Assembly (NCBI GenBank): GCA_963741625.1 | Contig: CAVUIT010000015.1 | Span: forward strand, 256,975-320,974 | From: CAWBBA01 sp963741625 | GTDB lineage: Bacteria; Desulfobacterota; Desulfomonilia; Desulfomonilales; Desulfomonilaceae | Direction: 5' to 3' | Length of the DNA: 64,000 bases | In this document: positions 9,215 to 17,725 of the stretch, in pieces | Numbering within the stretch: the first letter of the stretch is position 1 | Layout: every line of letters starts with the position of its first letter | The notes under the pieces: model-generated | What the model was told of the DNA's origin: nothing | Databases searched by the model: none | What the model saw: the letters and a program-made list of their open reading frames with translations, nothing else | Translations under genes and position numbers: made by a program

Positions 9215-9916
9215 TCATTCCACGAGCACAGACTCACCGGCTCGTACTTTGTCTCCAGGGCGCACCTTGACTTGCATTTCGGCCAACTGTGGAACAACTA
9301 TGTCCACCTGAGATCCAATACGGATCATTCCAAAGATCTCTCCCTTGCGGACGTCTCCCCCTTCAGGGATATAGCTGTCAATTCCGTTCACATTTTTTCC
9401 CGCTATCTGGACCACGTAACAGGACATTTCATCGCCTTGGAATCTTCCGCTGATCCTCGTCACGGTTCTCTCGTTCTCCAATATGTGGAGGCTGTTTTCA
9501 TACAGGGGCAGCCGATTGAGCAGTGTCCGAAGGTGCATTGGTCCCATATGCAGGTTTGTCGTCTTTGGAGGGTGATGAACGATCTGTTCGACTCTCCCTG
9601 CTATGGGTGCGCGGTTATAGTGAACATTAAATGGGCTCATGAAGATGCCTACCACGAGCTTAGGCGCGTCCATGTCCTGTCGCACTATGTCTCTAATGCG
9701 GGCTGCGACGCCTTGTTTTATAACTATTACCTCTTCGTTCGGCTGGGCCCTTTTGACGTACACAACAGTCCCATCGGCCGGGCTAACAATGTTTTCGCCC
9801 TGAGCAATGGTTCTGTCCGGATTCCGGAAGAACCAGATGTAGCGCCAGAAAAGGAATGCAGCGATTATGACCAAAAAGCATAGCAAGAAGATGCGGGTCA
9901 ATGAGCTTGTTTCCAT
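9215..9916 (-). CDS. psd: Phosphatidylserine decarboxylase (short, Psd type)
   Basis: Makes phosphatidylethanolamine from phosphatidylserine. An N-terminal membrane anchor (about residues 5-27) is followed by the family core (SPADGTVVYV, FMSPFNVHYNR, and RIGSQVDI). The Gly-Ser is the predicted autocleavage site that generates the pyruvoyl cofactor. Length about 233 aa fits the short, archaeal/delta-type Psd. The Met at 9916 lies just before the anchor and overlaps the end of the methyltransferase gene by 19 bp, which indicates translational coupling. Confidence 0.9.
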   Translation of the reverse strand: METSSLTRIFLLCFLVIIAAFLFWRYIWFFRNPDRTIAQGENIVSPADGTVVYVKRAQPNEEVIVIKQGVAARIRDIVRQDMDAPKLVVGIFMSPFNVHYNRAPIAGRVEQIVHHPPKTTNLHMGPMHLRTLLNRLPLYENSLHILENERTVTRISGRFQGDEMSCYVVQIAGKNVNGIDSYIPEGGDVRKGEIFGMIRIGSQVDIVVPQLAEMQVKVRPGDKVRAGESVLVE

Positions 9917-10590
9917 ATAGCGGGCTCCAGGACTCGAACCAGTGCAACACCGGATGAAAAAGGGAAATTTACCACCTCGAATGCTTGCTCCTCTCTCTTC
10001 ACAATCTTCAGCCACCGTTTGACCCCCGAATGGTGAAGGAATTCTCTAACGTAGATGTTAGTATCGTGAAGAAAGATGTAACTATTCTTGCGACAACGGC
10101 CGAGCATGCTGATGAAATCGTATTTCACATCTTCATATGAATGATTTCCGTCGATGAAGCCCAGGTCGATGGGGGGCAACTGTAGGTCTTCGTAAGATGG
10201 AAACATCTGGTCGCTCCTCATCTTGTGGTGGGTTACGACATCTTCAACTCCGAATCTCTGAAAATGCTCTTTAACGCTGGTGTCGGAACTCCAAGTGGCG
10301 CGGCCTCCCATAGTCTTTAGAGGGCCATCCTTTAGCAAGGAATACGAGGGATCCACAAACGTAAGGGAGCCCTGTCCATTGTCCTTCATGGCAAGAGCCA
10401 GGCAGACCACACTGAAGCCGTATCCTGAGCCGATCACCAGCGTGTGTTTCGGCCGGAGGGCTCTTGCAACCCCGTAATAGATGAAGCCGAAACCAAGATT
10501 CAAATTGCGGGGTTTTTGGTTATGCCCGAGCGGTTTGGCGTGCTGAAGGACATCTTTGAGTAAACCTGTACTGAGACTGCATTCCGCCAT
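9898..10590 (-). CDS. Class I SAM-dependent methyltransferase (Methyltransf_24 type)
   Basis: 230 residues. The Rossmann glycine motif is HTLVIGSGYGFS (about 49-60), the acidic strand SLTFVDPS lies at about 77, and IDLGFIDGNHSYEDVKYDF resembles the sugar/O-methyltransferase group. Substrate unknown. Its 3' end overlaps psd, so it heads the envelope cluster and may modify a lipid or glycan. TTTCCTCC (a GGAGG site in reverse) lies directly upstream of the start. Confidence 0.82.
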   Translation of the reverse strand: MAECSLSTGLLKDVLQHAKPLGHNQKPRNLNLGFGFIYYGVARALRPKHTLVIGSGYGFSVVCLALAMKDNGQGSLTFVDPSYSLLKDGPLKTMGGRATWSSDTSVKEHFQRFGVEDVVTHHKMRSDQMFPSYEDLQLPPIDLGFIDGNHSYEDVKYDFISMLGRCRKNSYIFLHDTNIYVREFLHHSGVKRWLKIVKREEQAFEVVNFPFSSGVALVRVLEPAIWKQAH

Positions 10591-11192
10591 TGTTTCCTCC
10601 TAATTATTCTTAAAGTCGGCTTATTCTCTGGGGCCGCATGAAGCGATCTTCAGGACCTTCGTGCCTGGCTTGACTCGTGGGCGCAGCCGGCCCCTTACTA
10701 GGGCTGGGTCAGTTATGGGAATATTACCCAGGCGTGAGTTTTTCATTAAACCTTGCTTTGTTCAGCATATATCGATGCGAAGTTCTTTACGGAGTCCCTT
10801 TCTTCCAGGTTTAGAAAGCCACCGTGTCGATGTCGGCGCGAAGACACAATGTGCCGAAAATGTGAGCCACCCATTAGATCTGCTATAAATGTTTGTTAGG
10901 AAATACCGATTTTGAGATGTGCGATCTGAGATTTTGAGGATTGGCAGCGGATACGCACTGTGTTTTTGGGCTCGTAATCGAGCACGTAAGGTTTCCACTC
11001 CTATCCAACTTTTAACTTTGCACTAGCGATCTCTTAACATTGATCGTTTCTAATGAAATCCCGGCTCCGGATGCCCGTGCTGTCCTTCAAATATATGCCG
11101 CCCAAGCATCCCGAAGGTCAGCCGGGCACCTTGTAAAGGGTTTCTCGTATACATATCGATACCATCTTGCTGATTGCAAAAAGGAGGACAAA
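10591..11192. other. Divergent intergenic region
   Basis: About 600 bp between the divergent methyltransferase and pstS genes. It must carry both promoters. Short frames exist on both strands, but none has a ribosome-binding site or recognisable protein features. Confidence 0.4.
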
Positions 11193-11598
11193 ATGGGGCG
11201 ACAGATCTATTCATGCAGGGCCACTTCAATATCAGCTTTTAAACTCACACTCGTTGTGACTGTTTTGCTGACTTTGCTGGCAGCACTCTTGGCCAATGCG
11301 GCTCCGGATGTTGAGAGTTTGAGTGCCGCGGGTGCCACTTTCCCATATCCAGTTTATGCCAAATGGGCCACAAAGTACAACCAAAACACGGGCTTGAAGA
11401 TAGGCTATCAGGCAATCGGGTCCGGAGGAGGAATAGCCCAGATCAAAGCCAAAACGGTGGACTTTGGGGCCTCGGACGAACCTCTGAAAGCAGAAGAGTT
11501 GAACCAGCACGGACTGGTCCAGTTTCCCATGATAATGGGGGGGGTCGTTCCGGTTATCCACGTTGAAGGCATAGCAAAAGGCAAACTCAAACTTACAC
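11193..11598 (+). pseudogene. pstS: PstS phosphate-binding protein, 3' truncated by ISa
   Basis: Starts after AAGGAGG with a Sec signal peptide (hydrophobic residues about 16-36, ending ANAA). It then shows the PstS core: LSAAGATFPYPVYAKWA, IGYQAIGSGGGI, VDFGASDEPL, MIMGGVVPV. After KGKLKLT the sequence becomes IS DNA, and the frame runs 20 codons into the element to stop at 11663. Roughly 135 of the about 330 residues expected remain, so phosphate binding is lost. No pstCAB genes are seen. Confidence 0.9.
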
Positions 11599-11740
11599 TG
11601 TTCAACGTCAGCGAAAATGGGAATCGAAATGGGATTTTGTTAGTGGAGAGTTTGGGACGTTGAGATTCGACCATTAATGATCTTGACGTGCCTGTCGGCT
11701 CCGGATAGTTGGCTTGGGCCAGGAAGAGAAAGGAGCTGAC

Positions 11741-12067
11741 ATGGCCAGGGATGTGGTTGCAGAGATCCGGAGAGCTACCCGGAGGAAATTCAGGGCTGAT
11801 GACAAGATTCGTATTGTGCTTGAGGGTCTGCGAGGGGAGATTTCCGTCTCTCACTTGTGCAGGCGGGAGGGGATCTCGCCGTCTCTTTACTACCAGTGGT
11901 CCAAGGCTTTTCTGGAAGCCGGGAAAAACGGACTAACAGTCGATACTAAGCGAGATGCAACCAGGGTGGAGGTCGAGCGTCTCAAGGATGAGAACGAGAC
12001 GCTTAAGAAGGCGCTCGCTGAGACCATGCTTGATGTCCAACGGCTCAAAAAAAGTCTCGGCATGTGA
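11741..12067 (+). CDS. ISa transposase OrfA (HTH)
   Basis: About 108 residues. A helix-turn-helix (RRKFRADDKIRIVLEG, LCRREGISPSLYYQWSKAF) is followed by a C-terminal leucine-zipper-like coiled coil (VEVERLKDENETLKKAL). This is the DNA-binding half of an IS3-family transposase. The Met at 11741 follows GGAGCTGAC. The frame ends 4 bp inside orfB, the usual spacing for a frameshifted or coupled pair. Confidence 0.88.
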   Translation: MARDVVAEIRRATRRKFRADDKIRIVLEGLRGEISVSHLCRREGISPSLYYQWSKAFLEAGKNGLTVDTKRDATRVEVERLKDENETLKKALAETMLDVQRLKKSLGM

Positions 12068-13086
12068 GAGTGCGGTACCTCCGGATGACACCCGAAGAGA
12101 AGCTGGATATTCTCCGTGCTGTGGAGTCCTCACAAGTGACTCTAAAGGAGGCATTGATCCGTCTAGGCGTGCCGTTTTCCACGTCCTATCGATGGAAGGC
12201 GAACCTTGAACGACATGGGATTGAGGGCCTCCGTGATCGTTCTCCGTTCAAGGGCAAGACGTGGAACGAGGTCCTCCCTCACGAGCAAGAGAGGATTTTA
12301 GAGGTCGCCGATCACCATCCCGAATGGTTCTCGCGGGAGATCAGCCTCCATATCTCAGACAACGACGATTTCACCGTATCAGAGTCTAGCGTCTATCGTA
12401 TCCTGAAACGAAACGGTCTCATCAAGGCCTCTGGGAAAAAGACCTTTCCTGCAGGACCTGAGTATAGGGTGAAGACGAAGGGGATCAACGAAATGTGGCA
12501 GACTGATGCAAGTTACCTGCTCGTGAAGAACTGGGGATGGTATTACATGATATCCGTGCTTGATGATTTCAGCCGCAAGATCCTGGCCTGGCTCTTACAG
12601 CCTAGCATGGACACGGATGCGTTCAGTGAAGTCATTGAGTTGGCCTGTGAAGTAACCGGCATGGACCGTCTACCACAGGAACATCGAGCAAAACTCCTTT
12701 CGGATAGAGGTTCAGCACTCATCTCCAAGCCCTTTGGCGAATACCTCCAAGCCAAGGGGTTGGCCCATATATTCGCTTCTCCTTATCACCCTCAGACCAA
12801 CGGGAAGATCGAACGGTATCATCGATCCTGCAAGGAGAAAATAAACCGGATCGTATGGGAGTATCCCGACGATCTTGTGCAAGAGATCACGAGTTTTGTC
12901 ACCTACTACAACACGGGGCGCTATCACGAAGCCCTTGGCAACGTGACCCCTGATGACGTATACTTTGGCCGACGAGAAGCTATATTGGAGCGTCGCAAGA
13001 GCCTTAAACACGTAACTCTCATGCGGCGTAGGGACTTAAACCGAAACACCCCAAGACCATCATCTGGGGCTGAAACTCTCCGCTAA
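12064..13086 (+). CDS. ISa transposase OrfB (DDE integrase core)
   Basis: 340 residues. N-terminal HTH (TLKEALIRLGVPFSTSYRWK) and an rve-type DDE core: QTDASYL (first Asp), LSDRGSAL (second Asp) and NGKIERYHR (Glu). GTG start overlapping orfA. It differs from copy 2 at one residue seen (FSTSYRW versus FSTYYRW). Likely functional. Confidence 0.92.
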   Translation: MRVRYLRMTPEEKLDILRAVESSQVTLKEALIRLGVPFSTSYRWKANLERHGIEGLRDRSPFKGKTWNEVLPHEQERILEVADHHPEWFSREISLHISDNDDFTVSESSVYRILKRNGLIKASGKKTFPAGPEYRVKTKGINEMWQTDASYLLVKNWGWYYMISVLDDFSRKILAWLLQPSMDTDAFSEVIELACEVTGMDRLPQEHRAKLLSDRGSALISKPFGEYLQAKGLAHIFASPYHPQTNGKIERYHRSCKEKINRIVWEYPDDLVQEITSFVTYYNTGRYHEALGNVTPDDVYFGRREAILERRKSLKHVTLMRRRDLNRNTPRPSSGAETLR

Positions 13087-13438
13087 TTCTGCCACCCAAA
13101 ATTCCCACTTCTGCTGACGACATACAGTCCCCAAGGTCATCTGCCCTGATTTTCAAAGTGATCAAAAGCGGCAAGCTCGCGTACCACCAGCTAAAGGCTT
13201 TAACCCTTGAGGCTCTGGGATCCGGTAGAGGGAATCCACCTTCTCTTTCTTCACCTTCAACATAGATGTCCATGGGAATTCTACCGCCGAGGAACTCGCA
13301 GTAGAGGCGCTGGGTTGAACCGGGTCGGTAGGAGTAGCCGTTTCCGATTAAGAATTGCTTGATTTTGGGGAAGGTCTCCCTTGAGACGAGAATGTCGATT
13401 GAGGTGTACCCCTCTGTCAAGACAAGAAATGGACTTTT

Positions 13439-14308
13439 TTAAGGTGATAAAGTACTCCTTGGTACTGGGTGAATGTTGTCCGGTTGTTCCGGGTGAGTAC
13501 GTCTCGCGGTATAGAGTTGGTGCGGGGTCTTGTACTTGAGAGCCTGGTGAGGCCGCTCCTCATTATAGAATCTGAAGTAGGCTCCGATGCCCGAGACCGC
13601 CTCTTTTACCGTTGCATACTCTCTCAGATAGACCTCCTCGTATTTCACTGAACGCCAGAGGCGTTCCACGAAGATGTTGTCGTACACCCGACCTCTGCCG
13701 TCCATGCTGATCATGATCCCTTCGGCTTCCAAGATGCCAGTGAAGCTTTGGGATGTGAACTGGGACCCTTGGTCCGAATTGAATATCTCCGGTTTTCCGG
13801 TACCGAGCGCTCTGTGCAGGGCCTCGACACAAAAATCCGCTTCCATCGTTATGGAAACTGCCCACGTGACCACATAGCGGCTGAACCAGTCAATGATCGC
13901 CACAAGGTACACGAACCCTTGCCTCATGCGAATATAGGTTATGTCCGTCGCCCATACCTGGTCAGGGCGATCAATCACCGCGCCTCTGAGCAGATACGGG
14001 TAATTCTTGGCCTCTGCGTTGGCACGGCTCAAACGCTTCTTGGGATAGATGGCTTCTATGCCCATCTTGTTCATCAGCCGGGACACCCTCTTGCGGTTGA
14101 TCTGATGGCCTTGGGTGTTCAAACAGGCCGTCATGCGCCTCACGCCATAAAACGGCGTCCGGGTATACTGTTCGTCTATCAGGCGCATAAGCCGTTGATT
14201 GCAGCCGTCGTCCCCTGTCTTGGACCGATAATACAGGCTCGACCTGGACAGCCCCAGAAGCTCACACTGCCTGCAAATCGGGATCTCGTCGTGCTCGGCC
14301 TCAATCAA
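13439..14308 (-). CDS. ISb transposase OrfB (DDE integrase core)
   Basis: 289 residues from a TTG. HTH_21-type lead (CELLGLSRSSLYYRS, YGVRRMTACLN) and an rve core with WATDITYIR, NSDQGSQFTSQSF and NIFVERLWRSVKYEEVYL, i.e. D, D and E. The open frame extends upstream of the TTG to the A9 tract, so the native product is probably an OrfA-OrfB fusion. It differs from copy 2 at two residues (EAKN/EAKK and ALKY/ALRY). Confidence 0.93.
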   Translation of the reverse strand: MIEAEHDEIPICRQCELLGLSRSSLYYRSKTGDDGCNQRLMRLIDEQYTRTPFYGVRRMTACLNTQGHQINRKRVSRLMNKMGIEAIYPKKRLSRANAEAKNYPYLLRGAVIDRPDQVWATDITYIRMRQGFVYLVAIIDWFSRYVVTWAVSITMEADFCVEALHRALGTGKPEIFNSDQGSQFTSQSFTGILEAEGIMISMDGRGRVYDNIFVERLWRSVKYEEVYLREYATVKEAVSGIGAYFRFYNEERPHQALKYKTPHQLYTARRTHPEQPDNIHPVPRSTLSP

Positions 14309-14321
14309 CTGACGAAGCTTA

Positions 14322-14603
14322 TCAACCGATAAGTCCAGCTTTTTTTTTCAGCCAGTCCAGCTCCACCTTGAGCTGACCGATTTGCTGATAGAGCTGCGCT
14401 ACAAGCTCATTGTGCTGGGCTTCCCCCCTCTCCTTGGTTCCGGAGAACACTTTGGGCAACTCCTCAAGGACCTGCCTCCTCCATTTCGTGATCTGGTTCG
14501 GATGAACCTGATATGTACTGGCGATCTCCGCTAAAGTGCGGTCCCCCCGGATAGCCTCCAGTGCCACTCGCGCCTTGAACTGCGCATCATACCTCTTTCT
14601 CAT
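14322..14603 (-). CDS. ISb transposase OrfA
   Basis: 93 residues, Transposase_8-type HTH: MRKRYDAQFKARVALEA, TLAEIASTYQVHPNQITKWRR, then a helical C-terminus ending WLKKKAGLIG. The WLKKK codons lie in the A9 run. The orfB frame begins in that run one nucleotide further on. Confidence 0.93.
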   Translation of the reverse strand: MRKRYDAQFKARVALEAIRGDRTLAEIASTYQVHPNQITKWRRQVLEELPKVFSGTKERGEAQHNELVAQLYQQIGQLKVELDWLKKKAGLIG

Positions 14604-15002
14604 CCCACTATCATAAGCCTCCCTGGTTTACCCCCCCAGGATTTCTACATCACCAAGGTAGACTTTTCCACCTTAACCCCCTGTCCAGTTTTCGGGGTAC
14701 ATTATAGATGTCGTCGCCAAACCTGACATAGTTGTGGATGCGAACCGCAAGCGAGCCGATGATGCAGTAATCGATGCCACATTCGTCAAAGTCCAGGACG
14801 ATGCTTGAGAGTTGGCGTTCTGGATTATCGAGTTCATTCAGCAGAGCCTGTACGAGCTTGGCTAATTCTTTTTCATCCAAAAGAGAGTTCCTCATTCGGG
14901 CTGTAAGCGAAATTCTACCATAACCAGACTTCCACGCCGTTCCACTCGTTAGCATACTAAACTCAAGAAGAACACGCTCGGATAGTTGAAAGGAGATCTA
15001 GA

Positions 15003-15185
15003 ATGGACGAGAAATCTACATACCAGAGAAAATCAAGCAGACCGTTCAAATCAAGTAATTTAAGCTGCCCTGTAAACTGTTATCGGTGTGAAAAATGTCC
15101 CAAGGATGAGGTTTTTGGCTGTTGCCCAATCGGATCGAGCTGTATGTGCAAAGACGGATACCTGGATGCGTGTGAATCGATTTGA
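15003..15185 (+). CDS. Small Cys-rich protein
   Basis: 60 residues with nine cysteines in the last 40 (SCPVNCYRCEKCPKDEVFGC and on), spaced like a metal- or disulfide-binding domain. AAGGAGATC lies before the ATG. No signal peptide, so a cytosolic zinc or Fe-S binder is the more natural reading. Family not recognised. Confidence 0.6.
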   Translation: MDEKSTYQRKSSRPFKSSNLSCPVNCYRCEKCPKDEVFGCCPIGSSCMCKDGYLDACESI

Positions 15186-15198
15186 TCAGGGCGTTGGC

Positions 15199-15218
15199 GT
15201 GTCAACCCGAGTTGACAC
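15199..15218. repeat. Palindrome GTGTCAAC-N4-GTTGACAC, copy 1
   Basis: A perfect 8-bp inverted repeat around CCGA. The same palindrome recurs at 38605-38624, 44118-44135 and 52199-52218. It encodes VSTRVDT on both strands. See findings. Confidence 0.75.
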
Positions 15219-15462
15219 TTTGGGCGTACCTAGACGCCCGAAGGCTGTAAAAGAAAAACGGGTACAGGCAGTGAATTTTCTTTACCCTCAGCATTCGATC
15301 CGGCTCGCACGTCTGTACACGCTATAGTGCAAAGGCTTTCGGAGGTAGAGAATGGAACAAGCAGGGGCATTGGACAAAGCGAAGAATATGCAACTTGCAT
15401 ATCCCCGGATCAGAGTTAATGTAAGTGGCAGAGAATGGGAAGCTCGAAAGGAGGCTGTCGCG

Positions 15463-15828
15463 ATGCAACCGTCAAAAACTATCATGATCGTGGCTGTAGG
15501 TCTTGCCTTGGTGGCCGGACTAGTTGCCTATATCCCCGTGGCATGCGCAGGCCACAGCTCCAACGCTTTGGACAAATACCTGCAGGCCATATTCGGATGC
15601 AACGAAAGCTATGGTGGAACGGGCACCTTTAAGCAGGGCGGAGAAGTAGCCCCCGAAGGCCTTTTAGCCTGCAAAGTGCAAGCGGAGCGTCGTTATTGGA
15701 AGGATTTGACAAGGTGTTCCATGGCATTGAGAAGCCCTGAAAAAACTTCTGAGACGTTTGTTTCTCTCGGCCCGCTTGGAAAAGGAGGTGCCAGCGACAT
15801 AAGGAAAGCACCCATAATTCATACCTAA
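15463..15828 (+). CDS. Small exported protein
   Basis: About 121 residues from the ATG after AAAGGAGG. A Sec signal peptide (MQPSKTIMIVAVGLALVAGL, cleavage near ACAG) is followed by a short mature part with four Cys (ALDKYLQAIFGCNESYGG, LLACKVQAERR). The tail after about residue 85 looks less protein-like, and the frame may have slipped. Unknown function. Confidence 0.55.
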   Translation: MQPSKTIMIVAVGLALVAGLVAYIPVACAGHSSNALDKYLQAIFGCNESYGGTGTFKQGGEVAPEGLLACKVQAERRYWKDLTRCSMALRSPEKTSETFVSLGPLGKGGASDIRKAPIIHT

Positions 15829-15949
15829 ACGTGAACCCTCAACTATCTTAGGGTTGGAGGGGATGTTTTTGGGCCTTGGATTCGTGGTATATGCTGTGGA
15901 GACGATGGCGGAGAGGATCGGAGTCAGCAGTTCCTGTACAAGCGTGGAA

Positions 15950-15990
15950 AGGTCTTTTTCATCCATAGGAAGTTCCTCATTCATCGTCAG
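15950..15990 (-). repeat. Fragment duplicated from the nucleotidyltransferase start
   Basis: The minus strand reads MNEELPMDEKDLSTLVQELL, closely matching MRNSLLDEKELAKLVQALL at the start of the split nucleotidyltransferase (14895). It is a short duplicated 5' end without the rest of the gene. Confidence 0.4.
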
Positions 15991-16025
15991 AAAGATGGTA
16001 ATCTTCAGGATGCTGAAATTCTATA

Positions 16026-16253
16026 TCATCCCACGAAACATCGTGTAAAACCCGTTCCTTGCTCGTCTTCAAGATCGGTAGTTTCACGATCCCAGTGGAT
16101 TTTCTTTACCGTCAGCATCCGATCCGGTGCTGCTAGCATGTAAACCTCGTTGCCTAGGAATAACAAATCTCCAACAGCCCTCATTACCGTTTTTGACCGG
16201 ATGACTTTGCCTCTCGCTGAAGCAGTTTTTGCACGTTTATCGGTAATACTCAT
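16026..16253 (-). CDS. Hypothetical small basic protein
   Basis: 75 residues, start preceded by CTTGGAGA. Predicted beta-rich (VMRAVGDLLFLGNEVYMLA, RMLTVKKIHWDRE). It begins within a few bases of the end of the next upstream frame (16258), so the two are probably cotranscribed. Family not recognised. Confidence 0.5.
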   Translation of the reverse strand: MSITDKRAKTASARGKVIRSKTVMRAVGDLLFLGNEVYMLAAPDRMLTVKKIHWDRETTDLEDEQGTGFTRCFVG

Positions 16254-16257
16254 TTCA

Positions 16258-16694
16258 TTATCTCCAAGGTCTCGGCAGTTGCCAAGGAATGAGATATTCG
16301 TTGCCCGAAGCGTCTCTTATTCGAACAGACCCATTGCGCCTAGAGATAGAAACTGCCCTGAATTTTCGGTCATCGTGCGGGATGATTACATAAGTCCCAC
16401 TGAGATATCCTCTCCTGCTTCTGCTGCGGCATTGCTGAAGTGGTAAGGGACAAGCCCCACAGATTCAAAATCTCTGTCCATCTGGTCAATCAGGTTTTTC
16501 CCTTAATATTAATATCTAACTCATAACCGGAATTGTCCTGCTCTCTTGCGCTCTCAAGGATTTCTTGGGCTTCTTTCCTATGAGATTCGTCCATTGCCTT
16601 TGTCGGTATGGGAGTGGCGTTCTTAACGAGGCGGATATACTCCAGTGCGGTTCCATCTGTTCTTAATCTGGTTTGCGTAAATTTTTGCTTTCAT
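16258..16694 (-). pseudogene. Unknown gene with three frameshifts (about 145 codons)
   Basis: Starts after GGGGAGGAG with MKAKIYANQIKN. It then continues in other frames as DGTALEYIRLVKNATPIPTK, MDESHRKEAQEILESAREQD, NLIDQMDRDFESVGLVPYHF, and finally TYVIIPHDDRKFRAVSISRR to a stop at 16258. The shifts fall in short homopolymers (A5 near 16495, G3 near 16393) and near 16660. The pieces read as one coherent protein. No family recognised. Confidence 0.5.
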
Positions 16695-16852
16695 TTTTTT
16701 TCTCCTCCCCAACAGGTCTTTAAGGAAAGACTTACAAAAGACCTGTGTATTGAATCTGTCCCTTGGAAATCTTGCTACTCGTTTTTGCGAGCAGCATTAC
16801 GATTCTTCGATATGCCGAGGATCAGGAAACCACGGGAAACATGGTTCCGGCT

Positions 16853-16987
16853 CACACAGAGATAACAGGCTCCTGCAAGTCGTCTATCCATAGATCGAAC
16901 TCGTCTGGGTCAAATTCGTTGAAGTAAAGTTTATTACTGAGGGCGTATCCCTCGGTCATCAATGTCCTGAAATCGTGAGGTAAACAT
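16853..16987 (-). pseudogene. Small acidic protein, one frameshift
   Basis: ATG after AAGGAGAAAATCTA, then MFTSRF, a one-base slip, and RTLMTEGYALSNKLYFNEFD with an acidic end (DLWIDDLQEP). About 43 residues when joined. Same strand and style as its neighbours in the island. Unknown. Confidence 0.35.
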
Positions 16988-17147
16988 TAGATTTTCTCCT
17001 TAGTAATTGCTTGGTCGTGCCGGTCTTGGTAATTATCCGGCTGTGTAATCAATTATTCTGCAAAAACAGGACTAATTCTTGTTTCGGGGACTGATCCCAG
17101 CAGCAGCTCTGATAATTTCAACTCCCCTTCGGACTAGATTTTCTGGA

Positions 17148-17645
17148 TCATCCTGAAAGGACTGACGCACTGCCTCGAACTGGTACAGCCTGTAATGCAT
17201 AGTATTGCAATCCAATCCAAGCGAGGATTTCGAAAACCCTGACAAATTCATAATCTCTCGATGCGAGCATCTTCTCCCCTTCTCTCAGAGCATAGAGCAG
17301 AAGTCGCTTATAATCCTTCTCCTTAGCAGGCGGATATTTTTCTTTCGCATCTACCCACTCAGGAGTTTTTACACCATCGAGCCGATCCAAGGCTGGCAGG
17401 AAAATATTCTTGCACATCCCCAGAATCTGTTTCTGGTGAGGAAGACGACGAGATGATTTGCTTGAGATCGGTTGTAAAATTCTTCGTCGTGGGCAACTGC
17501 AGCTAGAGTCAGGGATACCCATATCCGGGGAAGGCTCTCGCCGGTTCTGTTCAATTATTTCGTGGCATTTCTTTATGATGAATTTGAGAAGTGTTTCCGA
17601 CTCCATGCAGGGTCCGATAGGGCGTGCGCTAATAATCATTTTCAT
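17148..17645 (-). pseudogene. Tandem paralogue 3 of an unknown family (two compensating frameshifts)
   Basis: Reads MKMIISARPIGPCMESETLL then KFIIKKCHEIIEQN. A middle part in another frame follows (SLPRIWVSLTLAAVAHDEEF), then back to HQKQILGMCKNIFLPALDRL and YALREGEKMLASRDYEFVRV. The pattern IGP...LLKF(I/L)(I/V)KK, the CKN(I/L)F...ALxRL block and the EGEKM...F-WIGLQ block are shared with 17726-18295 and 18352-18941. An AAGGAG site precedes the start. Helical, cytosolic, unknown role. Confidence 0.5.
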
Positions 17646-17725
17646 TTTTTTTCTCCTTATCAATTTAGTGATGCCGGTCTTCAGTAATTACCCGGCTGTT
17701 ATCAATTTATCCGCTCTAAAGCAGT

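Larger units (their letters stand above)
11599..13126 (+). mobile_element. IS3-family element ISa, copy 1 (1528 bp)
   Basis: The ends were deduced by comparison with the inverted second copy (56388-57915), which has identical length. The termini are TGTTCAACGTCAGC and, reading inward from the other end, TGTATGTCGTCAGC. Imperfect inverted similarity extends about 55 bp (both have TTAGYGGAGAGTTT). It encodes orfA and orfB. The left flank is truncated pstS and the right flank a truncated nucleotidyltransferase. No target duplication is visible, so the junctions look rearranged. Confidence 0.88.
13400..14706 (-). mobile_element. IS3-family element ISb, copy 1 (1307 bp)
   Basis: The boundaries are exact. 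The ends are TGAGGTGTACCCC and, from the other side, TATAATGTACCCC, sharing an 8-bp TGTACCCC core. A 3-bp target duplication (GAT) lies on both sides. The element has the same length as copy 2 (24762-26068). It carries orfA and orfB separated by an A9 tract. It interrupts the nucleotidyltransferase gene. Confidence 0.95.
13127..14895 (-). pseudogene. Nucleotidyltransferase-like gene split by ISb and truncated by ISa
   Basis: The 5' part (14895-14707) ends CIIGSLAVRIHNYVRFGDDI. The 3' part (13399-13127) reads DILVSRETFPKIKQFLIGNG and continues to RADDLGD. Joining them across ISb restores a GS...D(I)D nucleotidyltransferase-fold sequence. The trinucleotide GAT (ATC in the gene) is duplicated at 13397-13399 and 14707-14709, proving ISb insertion. 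The C-terminus is lost at the ISa junction (13126/13127). Role unknown, though such proteins are often found in toxin-antitoxin-like or defence pairs. Confidence 0.75.

Noticed and set aside
9925..9960. GGTTCGAGTCC on the minus strand, tRNA-like
   Set aside because: Lies within the methyltransferase coding frame and no cloverleaf fits.
13563..13865. Other-frame ORFs inside ISb and ISa (identical in both copies)
   Set aside because: Shadows of the transposase genes; conservation follows the element, not those frames.
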